Source of the DNA: Oasisia sp. SBJ-2009
Taxonomy: Eukaryota > Annelida > Polychaeta > Sabellida > Siboglinidae
Direction: 5' to 3'
Length of the DNA stretch: 64,000 bases
Assembly (NCBI GenBank): GCA_964017155.1
Contig: OZ024862.1
Span: 1,372,670 to 1,436,669 of the forward strand
In this document: positions 1-13,703 of the stretch, piece after piece
Layout of the letters: each line of letters starts with the position of its first letter
How positions within the stretch are numbered: the stretch's first letter is position 1
Notes under the pieces: model-generated
What the model saw: the letters and a program-made list of their open reading frames with translations, nothing else
What the model was told of the DNA's origin: nothing
Database searches by the model: none
Program-made: the position numbers and the translations under genes

Positions 1-237
1 GTGAACGTGGATGAAGAGAGAGGGGGAGAGATACAGAGGAGAGAGAGCCAAAGAATGAGGTAGAGAGATAGATAGATTATGAATGTTGGTGAAGAGAAAG
101 ATATGAAGAAAAGAACGAGAGGGTGATCACCTCAAAAGTAAAAGACGTTGTGAATGCGACAGTGATGGCACAGATTATGAATATCGATTTTATTAACTTG
201 GCTTAAGCCATCTGCCGACAACTTGTGAAACCGCCTG
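1..237. other. Non-coding, GA-rich start of window
   Basis: The first 130 bases are rich in GA/GAGA runs. The rest shows no ORF, splice pair or repeat that I can support. Confidence 0.4.
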
Positions 238-525
238 TTGATTATTTGCTCATTTGAAATATGGGCAACAATGACTGCATCATACACAGCTGTGTATGAT
301 GCAGCCATTGTTTACAGTGAAGGGGAAATGGGAAGGTTGCCCATATTGCAAATGCTAGGGCTCGAGCAGGGTGTTGCGATGAAAACAGGTTTCCGTGGCA
401 TTGACCGAAAACAAGTCTTGTCTGCTGAGAAGCAAGCTACAGATGCAGCCAAGACAGTTAGAAGGAGGAGACAGGTGGCACAAGCCCTGGTGATGGTAGC
501 TATGAAGCTGGAGGTTTCTAGATAG
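238..525 (+). pseudogene. Possible C-terminal relic of a Mutator-like transposase-type protein
   Basis: A 95-codon open frame reading VYDAAIVYSEGEMG, then a leucine-rich segment, then a basic K/R-rich tail (KTVRRRRQ), ending in TAG. The order 'acidic/aromatic patch, LxxLGLExG, basic helix with many A/K/R' resembles the C-terminal tail of Mutator-like transposase-domain proteins that are common in invertebrate genomes. This is recall of a general pattern, not an alignment. No catalytic residues are present, and the upstream sequence has no continuing frame or ATG context, so if the assignment is right this is a detached fragment. It could equally be a chance ORF. Confidence 0.28.
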
Positions 526-1184
526 AGTAGTGTGGTCAGTAAACATGTTTAAAATGTTTAAATGCTGTTTTTATCGATTTTGGTTTTTTGAGCCGTTTGT
601 GTAAACATATGTCAACATATCTAGAAAAGTTGTTGACCGATGCTCATGAAATATATATTGTTCAATTATTTACAAAGATGTAACATGTTATATCCATGAC
701 GAAAACGAGTTTTTGTAACCTTTGTACAATAAAATTCATAAACGTTTTAATATCCTGTTTCTTTTAGACCATGTTGAAATATCAGGCATTGGCATCATAC
801 TATTAAAATTTCAATTTATTACATCCAGAAATAACCATGATATTTTGACATGAAAATACCCTATATATTCATCTTTGGCGGCCATCTTTGGTCATGTGAC
901 TTGCTGTAATTGGGTCATTATTCTCATTTTTTGGTCGGGATGTCGTTATACTTCTTTGACACAAATTTGACATCTTTACGACTTATAACAAGAATGATAG
1001 AAAAAAACAGTTATACCTGAACTTAACAAGGGAATGTGGGCAAACATACTTAATCACCATGGCAATATGTCAGCATAGCAAGCCTTGATAGCACGCCTTG
1101 ATAGAAGAGGGTCCAGCATCGTGACCACATCACCTTGGAAACAGGTCAGAGTTGTCATCTTGTTAAAACCTGCACCACTGTGAC
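526..1184. other. AT-rich non-coding stretch
   Basis: No ORF, splice-site pair, RNA gene or tandem repeat was recognised here. Confidence 0.4.
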
Positions 1185-1680
1185 AGTGTTTAAGCCTGCA
1201 ACGCACTGACACATGTTAACATGTGCAACATACGTGCTGACACTGTTAGAGCTTGCAACACACTGACATTGTGACAGCTTGAAACACACTTACAAATGTA
1301 AATGTGTGCAACACACTGACATTGTGAGAGCTTGCAACACACTGACAAATATTAATGTGTGCAACACACTGACACTGTTAGAGCTTGCAACACATTGACA
1401 TTGTGACAGCCTGCAACACACTTACAAATGTTAATGCGTACAACACACTCACATTGTGAGAGCTTGCAACACACTGACACATGTTAATGTGTACAACACA
1501 CTGATACTGTTAGAGCTTGCAACACACTGACATTGTGACAGCCTGCAAAACACTAACACTTTTATTACCTGCAACATGTGACATTGTTTGAACCTGCAAC
1601 ACTGACACATAGAGCCTACATGACACTGATACTGACAGATCCTGCAACACATTGACACCTTTATAGCCTGTAACACAGAG
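1185..1680. repeat. Diverged minisatellite, roughly 30/60-bp periodicity
   Basis: Repeated cores of 'gcaacacactgacattgtg' and 'acaaatgttaatgtg' alternate across about 500 bp, with units of about 27-31 bp forming a loose dimer. Copies drift by substitutions and small indels, so this is an old array. The minus-strand ORF through it is a by-product of the repeat. Confidence 0.75.
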
Positions 1681-2555
1681 ACTCCTCTAAAACAGTGGTA
1701 GGTGCTATTGAGGAGCCAAAGTTAGAAATTTACCAGGTAGCTGAATCTGTATATCAGTACAATCAAATTACTCAAGAAAAAACAACATAATGCAAATAAC
1801 TGCTTATGTGTATATCTATGTGTGTGTTTGTTTGTGTGTTGATGTGTGTGCATTTACTTGCATATATGTGCTTGTGTGTGTATGTATGTGTATGTGTGTG
1901 TTTGTGTTTTTGTACTTTTATTGTGCCTGTATATGTGTATGCACGTGCATGTGTTTGTTAATAACTGAGAATATCCTACAGAATACATCCAACACTTAAG
2001 TTATAACACTTAACAAAACTGTTTCCTAAACAATAATATTATTAGTATCATAAAAACGGAAGTGGGGTTAAAATGGGAAAACAAAATGATGATAGAAGTA
2101 GTGTGATCTTAGAGCTGTGACACAGGATGATAAAGAGCTGGTAAGAACTGCCAACTGACCGGTGACGTTGCCAGTTGCTCAGCTAACACAAACATGGAAC
2201 AGCCTCATAATATTGAACACTTCATGACATTTTAAAACAATGGCTAGTTCATTAATGTAAGCATTACTGCAACTAGGGTCTATCACATATGAGCTTCATC
2301 ATCTATGCTCATTTTCACCATCAAGGTCACTATTAAAGTCACATTTGGGACTGGTCAAAAATGAGTACAAGCTGATCAGAATAGCTTTCCTTTAGTATTG
2401 TGTATTGTACATTATTTGGCACTAGACCATTATTCTGTCAGTAGATGAGTAACAATATATCTAGAAAGTTTGTCACCATAGCATCATTCTGTTATACAAT
2501 TGTTAATTGACATTGACATCCCTGTAGTTGTCATAGTCTCTGGCTGTCTGTCTGT
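1681..2555. other. Non-coding; TG-rich patch 1805-1960
   Basis: It contains a (TG)n-like imperfect tract at about 1805-1960. Otherwise I see no gene or structured repeat. Confidence 0.4.
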
Positions 2556-2717
<162 letters not shown>

Positions 2718-3057
2718 GACAGACAGACAGCGAGAGACAGAGAGAGACAGAGAGAGACAAGAGAGAGACAGAGACAGAGAGAGACAGAGAGAGACAGAGA
2801 GGGACAGAGAGAGAGACAGAGAGAGCCAGAGAGAGACAGTGAGAGACAGGGAGAGACAGGAAGAGACAGAGAGAGACAGAGAGAGACAGAGAGAGACAGA
2901 GAGACAGAGAGAGAGAAAGAGAGAAAGAGAGAAAGAGAGAAAGAGAGAAAGAGAGAAAGAGAGACAGAGAGACAGAGAGACAGAGGGAGACAGAGGGAGA
3001 CCGAGACATACAGACAGAGAGACAGACAGAGAGACAGAAAGAGAGACAAAGAGAGAC

Positions 3058-3088
<31 letters not shown>

Positions 3089-3176
3089 CAAAGAGAGAGA
3101 GACATACAGGCAGAGAGACAGAGAGACAGACAGAGCGAGAGAAAGACAGAGACAGAGACAGACAGAGAGAGCTAGC

Positions 3177-3208
<32 letters not shown>

Positions 3209-3402
3209 TAAGAGAAAGACAGACAGACAGACAGAGTGAGAGAGACAAAGAAACACAGAGAGAGAGTCAAATAGAGAGAGAGCAACAGAGACAGAGAGAG
3301 AGAGAGTGTGAGAGAGAGACAGCGAGAGAGCGAGAGCGAGAGAGAAAGACAGACAGACAGAGACAGATAGACAGAAACAGAGAGAGAGACAGACAGACAG
3401 AC

Positions 3403-3432
<30 letters not shown>
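2718..3432. repeat. Compound (GA)n/(CAGA)n/(GAAA)n tract
   Basis: About 700 bp of purine-rich simple sequence built from GAGA, CAGA and GAAA motifs, with almost no pyrimidine runs on the + strand. It gives long false ORFs of Arg/Glu or Leu/Ser composition. It is a potential triplex- or H-DNA-forming homopurine tract. Confidence 0.9.
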
Positions 3433-3433
<1 letters not shown>

Positions 3434-3954
3434 CTAGTCTGTTGCCAGCCTACCATGGGTTCTCTATTAATTCCGAGCACCACTTGTTTCTTCGCCTCAC
3501 AATGGAGGAACTGAAGCACCCCCTGAGACTTCTCCTATTCTACACCCCCTGTGCCAATCACCTTAGCCTTGGCACTGCCGTCTCTGAACACAGCAACACT
3601 CACTTTTATCACACCTATCTGTTATGTACAACAATTCTAACTTATGATAATACTATCTATTACATACAACTATATTTATATCGGACAAACGTGTCGATTA
3701 CATACAACAACACTGAGGACAGACATGTCTGTTGCATACAAGAAAAGTCAGAGAACAAGTAATAACAGAAAAGTTGTCATCACATAATGAACTTGTACTG
3801 TGCTGCACTCTCTATCATCACATGACATAGTCACATTTTCCCATATTCTGCTGTCTCATTACAGTCACATGATGTACTCACACTGGACCATACTCATTGT
3901 CACGTTACTTTCACATGCACAATGTAAGTAACAGTCGAGAAAGGCATAATTATA
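3433..3954. other. Non-coding spacer before the LINE
   Basis: One 106-codon ORF (3442-3762) has no recognisable motif or composition bias. I treat it as random. Nothing else was seen. Confidence 0.35.
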
Positions 3955-4035
3955 TGTAGAAACAACACCAACAACCGAATACAAGTTCCGACCGTATCAC
4001 GGGACTCGGCTGTAATCGTGGACAAGTGTAAATTC

Positions 4036-6747
4036 GCCTTGATTAATGCCAGATCTCTATGAATCAAATCACTGTTCGTACGTAACTATGTCGACGAGTG
4101 TTCACTTGACATTGTTGCTCTGACTGAGACCTGGTTAACCAACGAAGATACGAACTCTCAAAAACTCTCCAGCTCATATCCCGTGTCACTATCGACACCC
4201 GCGCCTCAGAAACACTCGCCGTCACTCTACGAAACGCCCGCACCAGTTGCACAACGCGTGTAGTCGAGATGTACCGGCCACCGAACTCATGTTTTGGGAC
4301 TTTCCTAGACGATGTGTCTAAGGTGTTGCTCATCGCTGGTACTCATCCCACAGAAACAGTTGTGTGCGGAGATTTCAACACGAAATATGGCGACCCAACC
4401 TGCACTGACGCAGTGAACCTGGCCGATCTGCTTGACACTGCTGGCTTTCAGCAACATGTCACAGGCGCGACTCACGAGCGGGGCAATACGCTAGACCTGG
4501 TAATTACAGCGAAAGCACAGCATCCCATTTTCACTGCTGTCAGGCCCACGTCGCTAATCACTGACCACTATGCCGTCGAATGCGACCTCCTACAGTCAAA
4601 ACCAGACCGTCCGAAGCGACACGTTACGTATCGAAAATACTCAGCGATCAACAACAGCAGTTTCGCAGCGGACTTTGAATCGTTCAACATCAGCGCTGAT
4701 GAGGAGGACCCTGTTGCTCTACTTGCGGGCTACGATACCTGCCTACGCACCATCGTTGACGCGCACGCCCCTCTTGTGTCGCGGACCATTACGGTTACAC
4801 CTATGACTCCGTGGCACACCAATGGCCTGACAGAGGAAAAGCGAACCCTCCGTCGTGCCGAACGCCTTTGGCGGAAATCAGGCTTAACTGTGCATCGACA
4901 TATTTTCACAGATCGCCGCAATACCTTCAGGACATCGCTCAAGACAGCCCGCTCTGAATACTATAGATCCGAGATCTCGAAAGCTGGCGGTAACATGCGC
5001 CTCATCTATAGTATCGCAGATTCACTCCTTAGCCGAAATGTGAATAGACCTCTACCAGGAATGGCAGACGAATCATACTCGGCACTCGCTACCAGGTTCC
5101 AGCGAAGTTTCAAAGAAAAGATAGAGTCGCTGTGCCATAATCGATCTCCGCTGCCAGCCGATGACATGCCAAGAGTTGTGAGTACGCGTTTCGATGTGTT
5201 TGAACCTGCGTCACTCTCGGATGTGAAAAAATAGCACTCGCATCTGCCACAAAATCGTGTGAACTAGACCCACTGCCGACATCACTAGTGAAACACCACA
5301 TCGACGCTCTTTCTCATTTGTTGGCACGTGTCATCAACGCCTCGCTATCATCAACCGTATTTCCTGCACCCATGAAACACGCTGTCGTTGTACCAGCTTT
5401 GAAGAAGGCAGATTACCGGTCAAAATCTAACATCACGTTTGTGGCGAAGATAACTGAACGTTTCTTTGTACAACAGTACAACACTTTATGGAGGAGAACC
5501 GAATCTATGGCATATATCAAAGTGCATATCATGCGCAACATAGTGCGGAAACCGCACTCGTGCACATACACAACGACATCGCCCAATCGATTGACAGCCG
5601 CCGGAGTGTGCTCCTCGTGCTACTCGATCTAAGTGCGGCCTTCGACACCATCAACCACAACACACTGCTGCGACGTTTGTCTGGATACAGACTATCTGGA
5701 GACATCCTCGCCTGGCTGACATCTTACCTGTGTAATGGAACATGTGTCGTACGCGTAAAGAGTGGCGTGTCGGAAGTAGAGACCATGACCACAGGAGTGC
5801 CACAAGGGACTGTCCTTGGACCACTGCTATTCAATGCATACATCGCACCACTGACGACACTTCTACAGAAGCACAACATTCACCACCACCTATACGCAGA
5901 CGACACTCAACTCTACATCAATTTCCCACCAACCGACCACACACAAGCCCTCGCGTGTATGGAAGCCTGCGTACAAGATGCGAAAGCATGGCTCTGTGAC
6001 AATGGACTTGTGATGAATATACAACAAATCTCAAGCCATTGTCACCCGTTCGTCAAGGCTACGTACGCCTACAGACGACCCAACCTAAACAACATATGTG
6101 GCCAGCTCGTTGACACTTTCCCAGTTATATATAGTATACGGGACCTAAGATTTACCATTGACAGTAACCTAACCATGACGTCACAAGTTGCCAGCGTTTG
6201 TCGTTCTGCCTACTACCATCTGTCGCGAATTGCAAAAATACGAGACTCGGTTAGCACCACTGTGTGTAAGAGTCTCATACACGGACTGGTGACATCGCAT
6301 ATCGCCTATGGCTATGCGATACTATTCGGCATCAGCGATTGTCACCTGCACCGTCTTGAAATGGTCCAGCGGTCTGCAGCTCGAATTGTTATGCAAATCC
6401 GGCGGGGTGACCGGCAGTCCATGACGACAATACTGCGGCAATTACACTGGCTGCCTGTCAGAAAGCGTATCGAATACAAGCTACTAGTACTCGTGCACAG
6501 GGCTTTATACGACGGCACGCCAGGGTATCTCGCGGCACTACTATTCCAGCACGCGCCTCGCCGATCGCTGCGCTCTGCAGGCGGGTTACTCCTCGAAGTG
6601 CCAAAAGTGAACTTAGAACGTTTCGGCCGGCGTGCATTTGCCTGTGCAGGACCCACTCTGTGGAACAAACTCCCTAGGAATATGCGCAACAACGGCAATC
6701 TAGTACAATTTAAGAAAGAATTAAAAACATTTTTATTTTCCACATAA
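4036..6747 (+). pseudogene. Broken endonuclease-reverse transcriptase ORF of the L2/CR1-type LINE
   Basis: Endonuclease: INARSL near 4041, LDIVALTETWL near 4110, MYRPPN at 4269, GDFN near 4370 and ITDHYAV near 4560. In this family the last motif is normally SDH. RT: palm motif LDLSAAFDTINHN near 5625, GVPQGTVLGPLLFNAYI near 5795 and the catalytic YADDTQLYI near 5895, then a C-terminal thumb/zinc-knuckle-like end (ILRQLHWLPVRKRI) and stop at 6745-6747. The reading frame breaks at least at about 4060, about 4250, at a stop at 5232, and again near 5480 where the RT jumps frame. YADD and the LDLSAAFD motif place it in the CR1/L2 group. I cannot settle the exact clade by eye. Confidence 0.85.
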
Positions 6748-6768
6748 CCAGTTTTACACAATGAACAT

Positions 6769-6970
6769 TATATTTTGCTTAACTATATTTATTTATTTAT
6801 TTACCTATTTACATGTATGTACACACCCGTGAACATTATATTTTAGCTGAACTATATTTATTTATTAATTTACCTATTTACATGTATGTATACACCCGTG
6901 AACATTATATTTTAGCTTAACTATATTTATTAATTTGTTTACCTATTTACATGTATGTACACACCCGTGA
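6769..6970 (+). repeat. Three tandem copies of a ~65-bp LINE 3' UTR unit
   Basis: Each copy runs from 'tgaacattatattttagct' through an ATTTATTT run to 'atgtatgtacacacccg'. The last copy diverges into an inverted 'acgggacatacgtcccg' hairpin just before AATAAA. Tandem 3' UTR units and terminal hairpins occur in CR1/L2 LINEs and may be recognised by the RT. Confidence 0.8.
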
Positions 6971-7078
6971 ACGGGACATACGTCCCGGATTTGATGGTGT
7001 CAAAATAAAGTTTTATTATTATTATTATGATTATTATATTAATTCATTATGTGCCAGCGCGAGAGATTGAAATTAGAG

Positions 7079-9884
7079 TAGGGGAGACCGGGGCTAATTG
7101 TAACAAAAACAACATATTTCAGGATTGCGGGAGGGTTTTGTAACCGATCGAAACTTTTTGTTATGCCAAAAGGTCCTCACATATCGCAGTTAACTGGAGA
7201 TAATTAATTGTCTGGGATATTTCACATTTACGGTATGATGTATTATATGAGGTGTCCTAAACTGTTACAACTTACCCCGATACGGGGCAAGTTGTAACAG
7301 AGTACGGGGTAAGTTGTAACACGTATGTTTTACTGTTGAGGTAAGTTGTAACACAACATAAAATTACACAATTGATGCTACTGCTTTCTGTAAGCTATAT
7401 ACATTATTTGAGACTTAATAATAACGATGTATCATTACATATATAGTATATTCCGTATTGGAGTTCAGCTGTTAAACACAGTATCTGACCAAACAAAACA
7501 TAGTTTTTTTAACCAGAAATTGCAATAACAATCATTTCGATTACAAACATGTGATGGTTATTTATAAATGCCAAAACACAGTAGGCCCAGTAATTAGTCG
7601 CATGTTTTAACTAAATATCTGATGTAACGTATATTGTGAATGCAATGGGCAATTATGCACACCCGTTAGGTATTCCTTTCCACAATAACATTTAAAAGAA
7701 AGATGAAAATCGAAATTAAAAACAAGACTAGTATGACATATATCATCAGATCGGCAACGACAGGAACCTGACGAATATGGCCTACTCGCTGTCAGAGTCG
7801 CACAAGTGACACAGATATGTGTCGTCGCCTGTGGTGCATTCAGTGTGTGCCCATCTGAGGCACATCTGACACTGGATCCACTGTTCATGCGACCTGTCCT
7901 CGGCGTAATTCTCGTCACATACTAAGCAGAACCATTCCACTGATTTTGTTTTCTTGACGAGAGCTTTGCCTCTGCCTTTCGTGAGTGGCAGTTTTCGCTT
8001 ACTACTGCATCCTGTAGCTCGCGTTGCTCTAACGGCCTGTCTGTTTTCGAGCATTTTCTCCCTTGGCATGCACAGTCAAAAGGTGACGTTGACTCGCTTC
8101 ATAATTACTGGTGATACCGCTGATTCCAGCAGAATATGTACCAGAACCTGATATAGACTTGAGCCACTTCATAGCTGTCTCTTCTATTTTATCAGTGTGG
8201 CAGCGGATAGTGCGATCCGGCAACACTGATAGCCCCAGCACGCAGCAGTTGCTCTGAACCAGGGTGCGTTTTCTCAATGTGTTCTAGAAAGTGGCCGTAA
8301 TATGTGTAAATCAAACATAATTCTGCTGATTTGCACAGGCATGTGGCTTATGCAGACTTGTACCTGTCGTAGTCATTCGTTTTGTTTGCGTTGTTCAATG
8401 ACAAGACGAGCCAGATGCAATCCAAGTATTCGAGCCAGAAGCGCCCAGTTTCTCCCAGTTCTCCATTTCTCACTGAACGGACCATGCTACATACATATCT
8501 GAAACCAACTGATCGAAATTGTCCCAATCAATATGGAAAACTGCTCCTTCGGGTTGCCTCTTCACCACATCAGAATTGCTAATCACTGTAGCACTTTAAC
8601 TATTTAGCGTAATTCCGTGGTCGCTAATTTGGCAGATATAGCGGGGGGCGGCAGTATTACATTCAGGGGCCTTTACGACCACGGTATCCTGCTTGATTGT
8701 ATGACGAGACAACGTCTAGAATCGACATCTAGATGTGCAGGGGTTCAGAACGAGGTACTACATGCCACATGGTTAAGCATGGCTTGATTTCTGCGCTCAC
8801 ACAGTCCATGCGTGGGGGTAAAATCAATTGACCTTGACTTTGACCTTATATAGAATTCAGATATGCACAGTAAACTTGAACAACACTGATAAACATGAAA
8901 TCAACTTAAAGATCAAGGTTATTGTCCAAAAATTAAAGATGGTAGCACATTGGAAGACCCGAAATCCGATAACAGAAATTTCAGTCATTTAGGGAGTACG
9001 TTAGGCTTTTCACCCACAGAGGGCACAATTATCAAGATATAGAGGTCGTTGTGGCACCAAATAGAAGCTTATGGCCTTGGGAAGTTTTCTAGTTGGAAAA
9101 GAGTCCATGTTGTTCATTTCGAAAGGCTTGTAAATATTAATTTCTGACATGAACGTGTCAGGCGGAGGACGAAATGGCTCAAATTATGGAATTGCTTTGT
9201 GAAAAGCCCCTAAATCATATATGATAGCATTCCCTACTATCTAATGATGCTTTCTGCCAAATATGGTTTTTCTATGTCTATTTCTGACGTCACACTGACA
9301 CAATATTTGAATATACCTAATTTTAGACTTGAAAAGGGGGTTGAGGGCAAAAGGCCCCGATTTGGGAGTAGTTATTACAAACTTGTGATGGCCCATGGTA
9401 TAGGTTAACAGGAAATGGCAGTGAAATAAACTTAGCAGAAAACATCCTGAGACCTAGACCTGTCTCCCGGCCTAAACGGTGTTACAACTTGCCCCGAGAT
9501 GAATGTTACAACTTGCCCCGACCCGTCTTTTTCATAAAACACAATATTGCATAAAATGTTCTTCAAATCCTGTTTAAAGGCTTATGTCAGAGTTACAATA
9601 ATATACTCGTAAATACATCCATCAATGAAAAAGCAGAAAATGTGAATTATGGATACACATATACTTAACTTGAAAATATTGAAAAAAATCAGAATAGTAC
9701 GTGTTTTCTTTAAAAACGGCATAAATTAATGGCGTGTCGACGGATTCGTGTGATATTACACATGACATGCTCAAATCTATTGATGAGCATGCTGTCTTCT
9801 TGCAGAATAATTTGCATTAGTAGTTTTGTCTGCAAGCCCTCTGTTACAACTTACCCCTGTTACAACTAGCCCCGGTCTCCCCTA
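7079..9884. mobile_element. 2.8-kb TIR DNA transposon, TA target duplication (pogo/Tc1-mariner-like)
   Basis: The left end 'ggggagaccggggctaa' (7081) and the right end 'tagccccggtctcccc' (to 9882) are inverted repeats about 24 bp long with one mismatch. TA flanks both sides (7079-7080, 9883-9884). Subterminal copies of 'gttacaactt(a/g)cccc' occur several times inside each end (7263-7350 and 9480-9525, 9840-9870) in both orientations. TA duplication points to the Tc1/mariner-pogo superfamily. An internal minus-strand ORF ends in a Cys/His finger of the type often appended to pogo-like transposases. No DDE core is recognisable, so this looks like a decayed or internally replaced copy. Confidence 0.8.
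7782..8069 (-). pseudogene. PHD-like zinc-finger C-terminus of a relic transposase
   Basis: The 95-codon frame ends WFCLVCDENYAED, WIQCQMCLRWAHTEC, YLCHLCDSDSE, stop. The spacing C-x2-C ... C-x2-C-x4-H-x2-C ... C-x2-C is a compact PHD/RING-like zinc finger. Its position at the end of an ORF inside a TA-flanked TIR element fits the C-terminal tails of pogo/Tigger-like transposases. The N-terminal part (from 8069) carries basic residues (KRKLPLTKGRGKALVKK) that may be a nuclear signal. The DNA-binding and DDE domains that should lie upstream on the minus strand (8.1-9.8 kb) are not recognisable, so I call it a relic. Confidence 0.55.
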
Positions 9885-10263
9885 CGGTGATAGCGCTGGC
9901 ATGTTGCCATATCTGTATTTTATGCAAGACGGCTGGCAAAATGATCCCGAATCTAGTAACGTTCGCCGGCGATATTTACAATATCAATGAATTAGCCGTT
10001 ACAATTATACGTTACCAACACGCCAGGAATGTTCAGTCGAGCCTCTCTGAAGGCATACAATTCACTGGACGCTTACATTCAAGTGTAAAATATATATTCA
10101 ACATCGAAGTATCCTGTATGCCTTAAGGCCTAATTTACGGGTTCAGGGTCCAACTCCCGGCCCAGTAATGCAGTGTGTCAGCAGCTACGCCTACGGCTTC
10201 GCCGGTCGGTACTGACAGTGACAGCTCACGCCAGCCAGCCAGCCAGCCAGCAGTCCAACATAA
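9885..10263. other. Spacer between two transposons
   Basis: It includes a short (CCAG)n run at about 10230-10252. The 79-codon ORF at 9887-10126 has no recognisable feature. Confidence 0.35.
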
Positions 10264-12034
<1,771 letters not shown>

Positions 12035-12992
12035 ATGCGACTAATGTAACAAAGTCTCCACAAAGTCAAAGTCTGTTTTGCAGTAAACTATGTTTATGTA
12101 GCTGCCATCAGTACTGATGACTAGTAACTTTTTATGCTAATAATTAAAACGGTTCAAAACGAAATGAAATGCCATCCACAAACTCGGTCGATGTTGGTCG
12201 GAGGCGGAGCCCAATGTTTGAGCTTGATCGCATTCAGCTAAAGTTGACGTCGTTTCTCTGCCTTGGGAATGGGGTGAAATGACAACACATCAACTAGTAT
12301 ACCCCACAACAACACACGATATCACCACAATTGTTTATTCGCACTACTGTAAAGCGTAAACACAACGTAAATGGCCGCCAACTTCTCTCTTCTGCCAACC
12401 AGCCGAACCAGACAACCACGTGACTCGGCGTGTGACGTCACTGTGAAACGTCCTATTCGCGACAATACACGCATAGACTGGTTCGCTTCGCGGTTCCCGA
12501 TTTTATGTTATGCTCACACTATAATGATGGTTGCTGTTGAAGATTCGACATATTAAATCGCGAACATACGAAATTATTCCGACGGATTTCGTGCATACAT
12601 TCTACGATGTTTACTAAAAATAGCTCAATGTCGGTTCCCGGTCTCCAATCTGCGATATTCCCGACGAAAAATCGGTAGGTCTGTGGCCACCATAAGGCAA
12701 TGTTTGACGAATGTATGGCGCATACTTTTGATTGTGACGTAAGCAAACCGCGAAATACTGGGTGCATCAATTCAATTCGGCGCAGTTTGCCTACGTCACA
12801 TTCAGTATGATGCGCGTGGTCTACTTCGATTGCGACATCAAATACCCGTGCACCCGTTTAGCATCAGCAGTCACATTTCGATTACCTAGATCCGTCAAAC
12901 ACGACTAAGCGACGGCGGTTACTTGACATAGATTAGATTGTTCAACTGAATTCACTCGCTGTTTACAGGCGACACAAGACGCGTTCTGCGCA
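12035..12992 (+). promoter_or_regulatory. Probable upstream/promoter region of the GT77 gene
   Basis: This is the ~950 bp upstream of the glycosyltransferase start codon. It is more GC- and CpG-rich near 12370-12960 than the surrounding DNA. It holds a perfect CRE-type palindrome TGACGTCA at 12433-12440. A pyrimidine-rich acceptor-like 'cgctgtttacag' ends at 12968, 24 bases before the ATG, so a 5' UTR intron is possible. No clear TATA box was seen. The assignment rests on position. Confidence 0.3.
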
Positions 12993-13703
12993 ATGGCGAT
13001 TCTTCGCAGGCTCAGCCTAACGCGTACTTCACAGTCAACTCGGCGAGTGGCTCTACCGGCCGGCGTCCTCGTTGTCGTCTTCTCAGCATCGCTCTATTTT
13101 GCTAGTGTTCGTCTCGAGTCAGAGAGGTCACAACAAGATGAACATGCCCCCACATTCATGCAGGTCGTGGCCGCCCGTGCTTCTCCGAATCGCGACATCA
13201 TCATTGCCTACGTCGATTCCGCCTTCGTTGACATGGCTCTCAACTTCCACGGTACGTCGCTGCAACGTCATCACATCACCAACTTCCTGTTTGTGTCGTC
13301 CGACCACGCGAGCTGCCGTCGGCTTCGCAACGCGTCACTTCCGTGTCACGTGTACAAGTTGGACCCAGCCGCGGGTGTCGCTAGCCAGCACGGCAGTCGG
13401 GACTTCATACGCAAGATGAACTACCGGACGGACGTGATCCTGATGGCGTTGGAGCACGGCTATGCGGTTCTACACACGGACACGGATGTCGTCTTCTTGA
13501 GAAATCCCTTCGACTACCTGCGCCATCTGACGTGCGACATCGCCATCATGCTGGAGATGCCGGGTCTCCTTAACGCTGGGTTTGTATACGTGCGGCCGAC
13601 AAGCGAAGGTATCGAAATCTACCGGCGCATGCGCACTGTCGCCGAAAAGTCCCCACTCGTCGACGACCAGACGCAACTGAACGACGTCGTCAAGAGTTTG
13701 CAG
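12993..13703 (+). CDS. GT77 gene exon 1 (residues 1-237)
   Basis: It starts at the first ATG (context gcgcaATGgcg) and runs open to TTGCAG|gtttgt. It encodes the cytoplasmic tail, the signal anchor and the first half of the catalytic domain, including D163-T-D165 and the LLNAGFVYVRP strand. Codons are GC-rich at third positions, unlike the flanking introns, which supports real coding. The exon ends after VDDQTQLNDVVKSLQ in phase 0. Confidence 0.88.

Larger units (their letters stand above)
3955..7036 (+). mobile_element. L2/CR1-type non-LTR retrotransposon, decayed
   Basis: The element has an AP-endonuclease region, a reverse transcriptase, a tandemly repeated 3' UTR, an AATAAA at about 7005, and a terminal (TTA)n tail at 7010-7032. 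A microsatellite-like 3' tail instead of poly(A) is typical of CR1/L2 elements. The 5' end is approximate. Frameshifts and stops in both domains show that it is not autonomous today. Confidence 0.85.

Noticed and set aside
12371..12556. 61-codon ORF starting MAANFSLLPTS
   Set aside because: No domain, weak composition, lies in the probable promoter or 5' flank of the GT77 gene.
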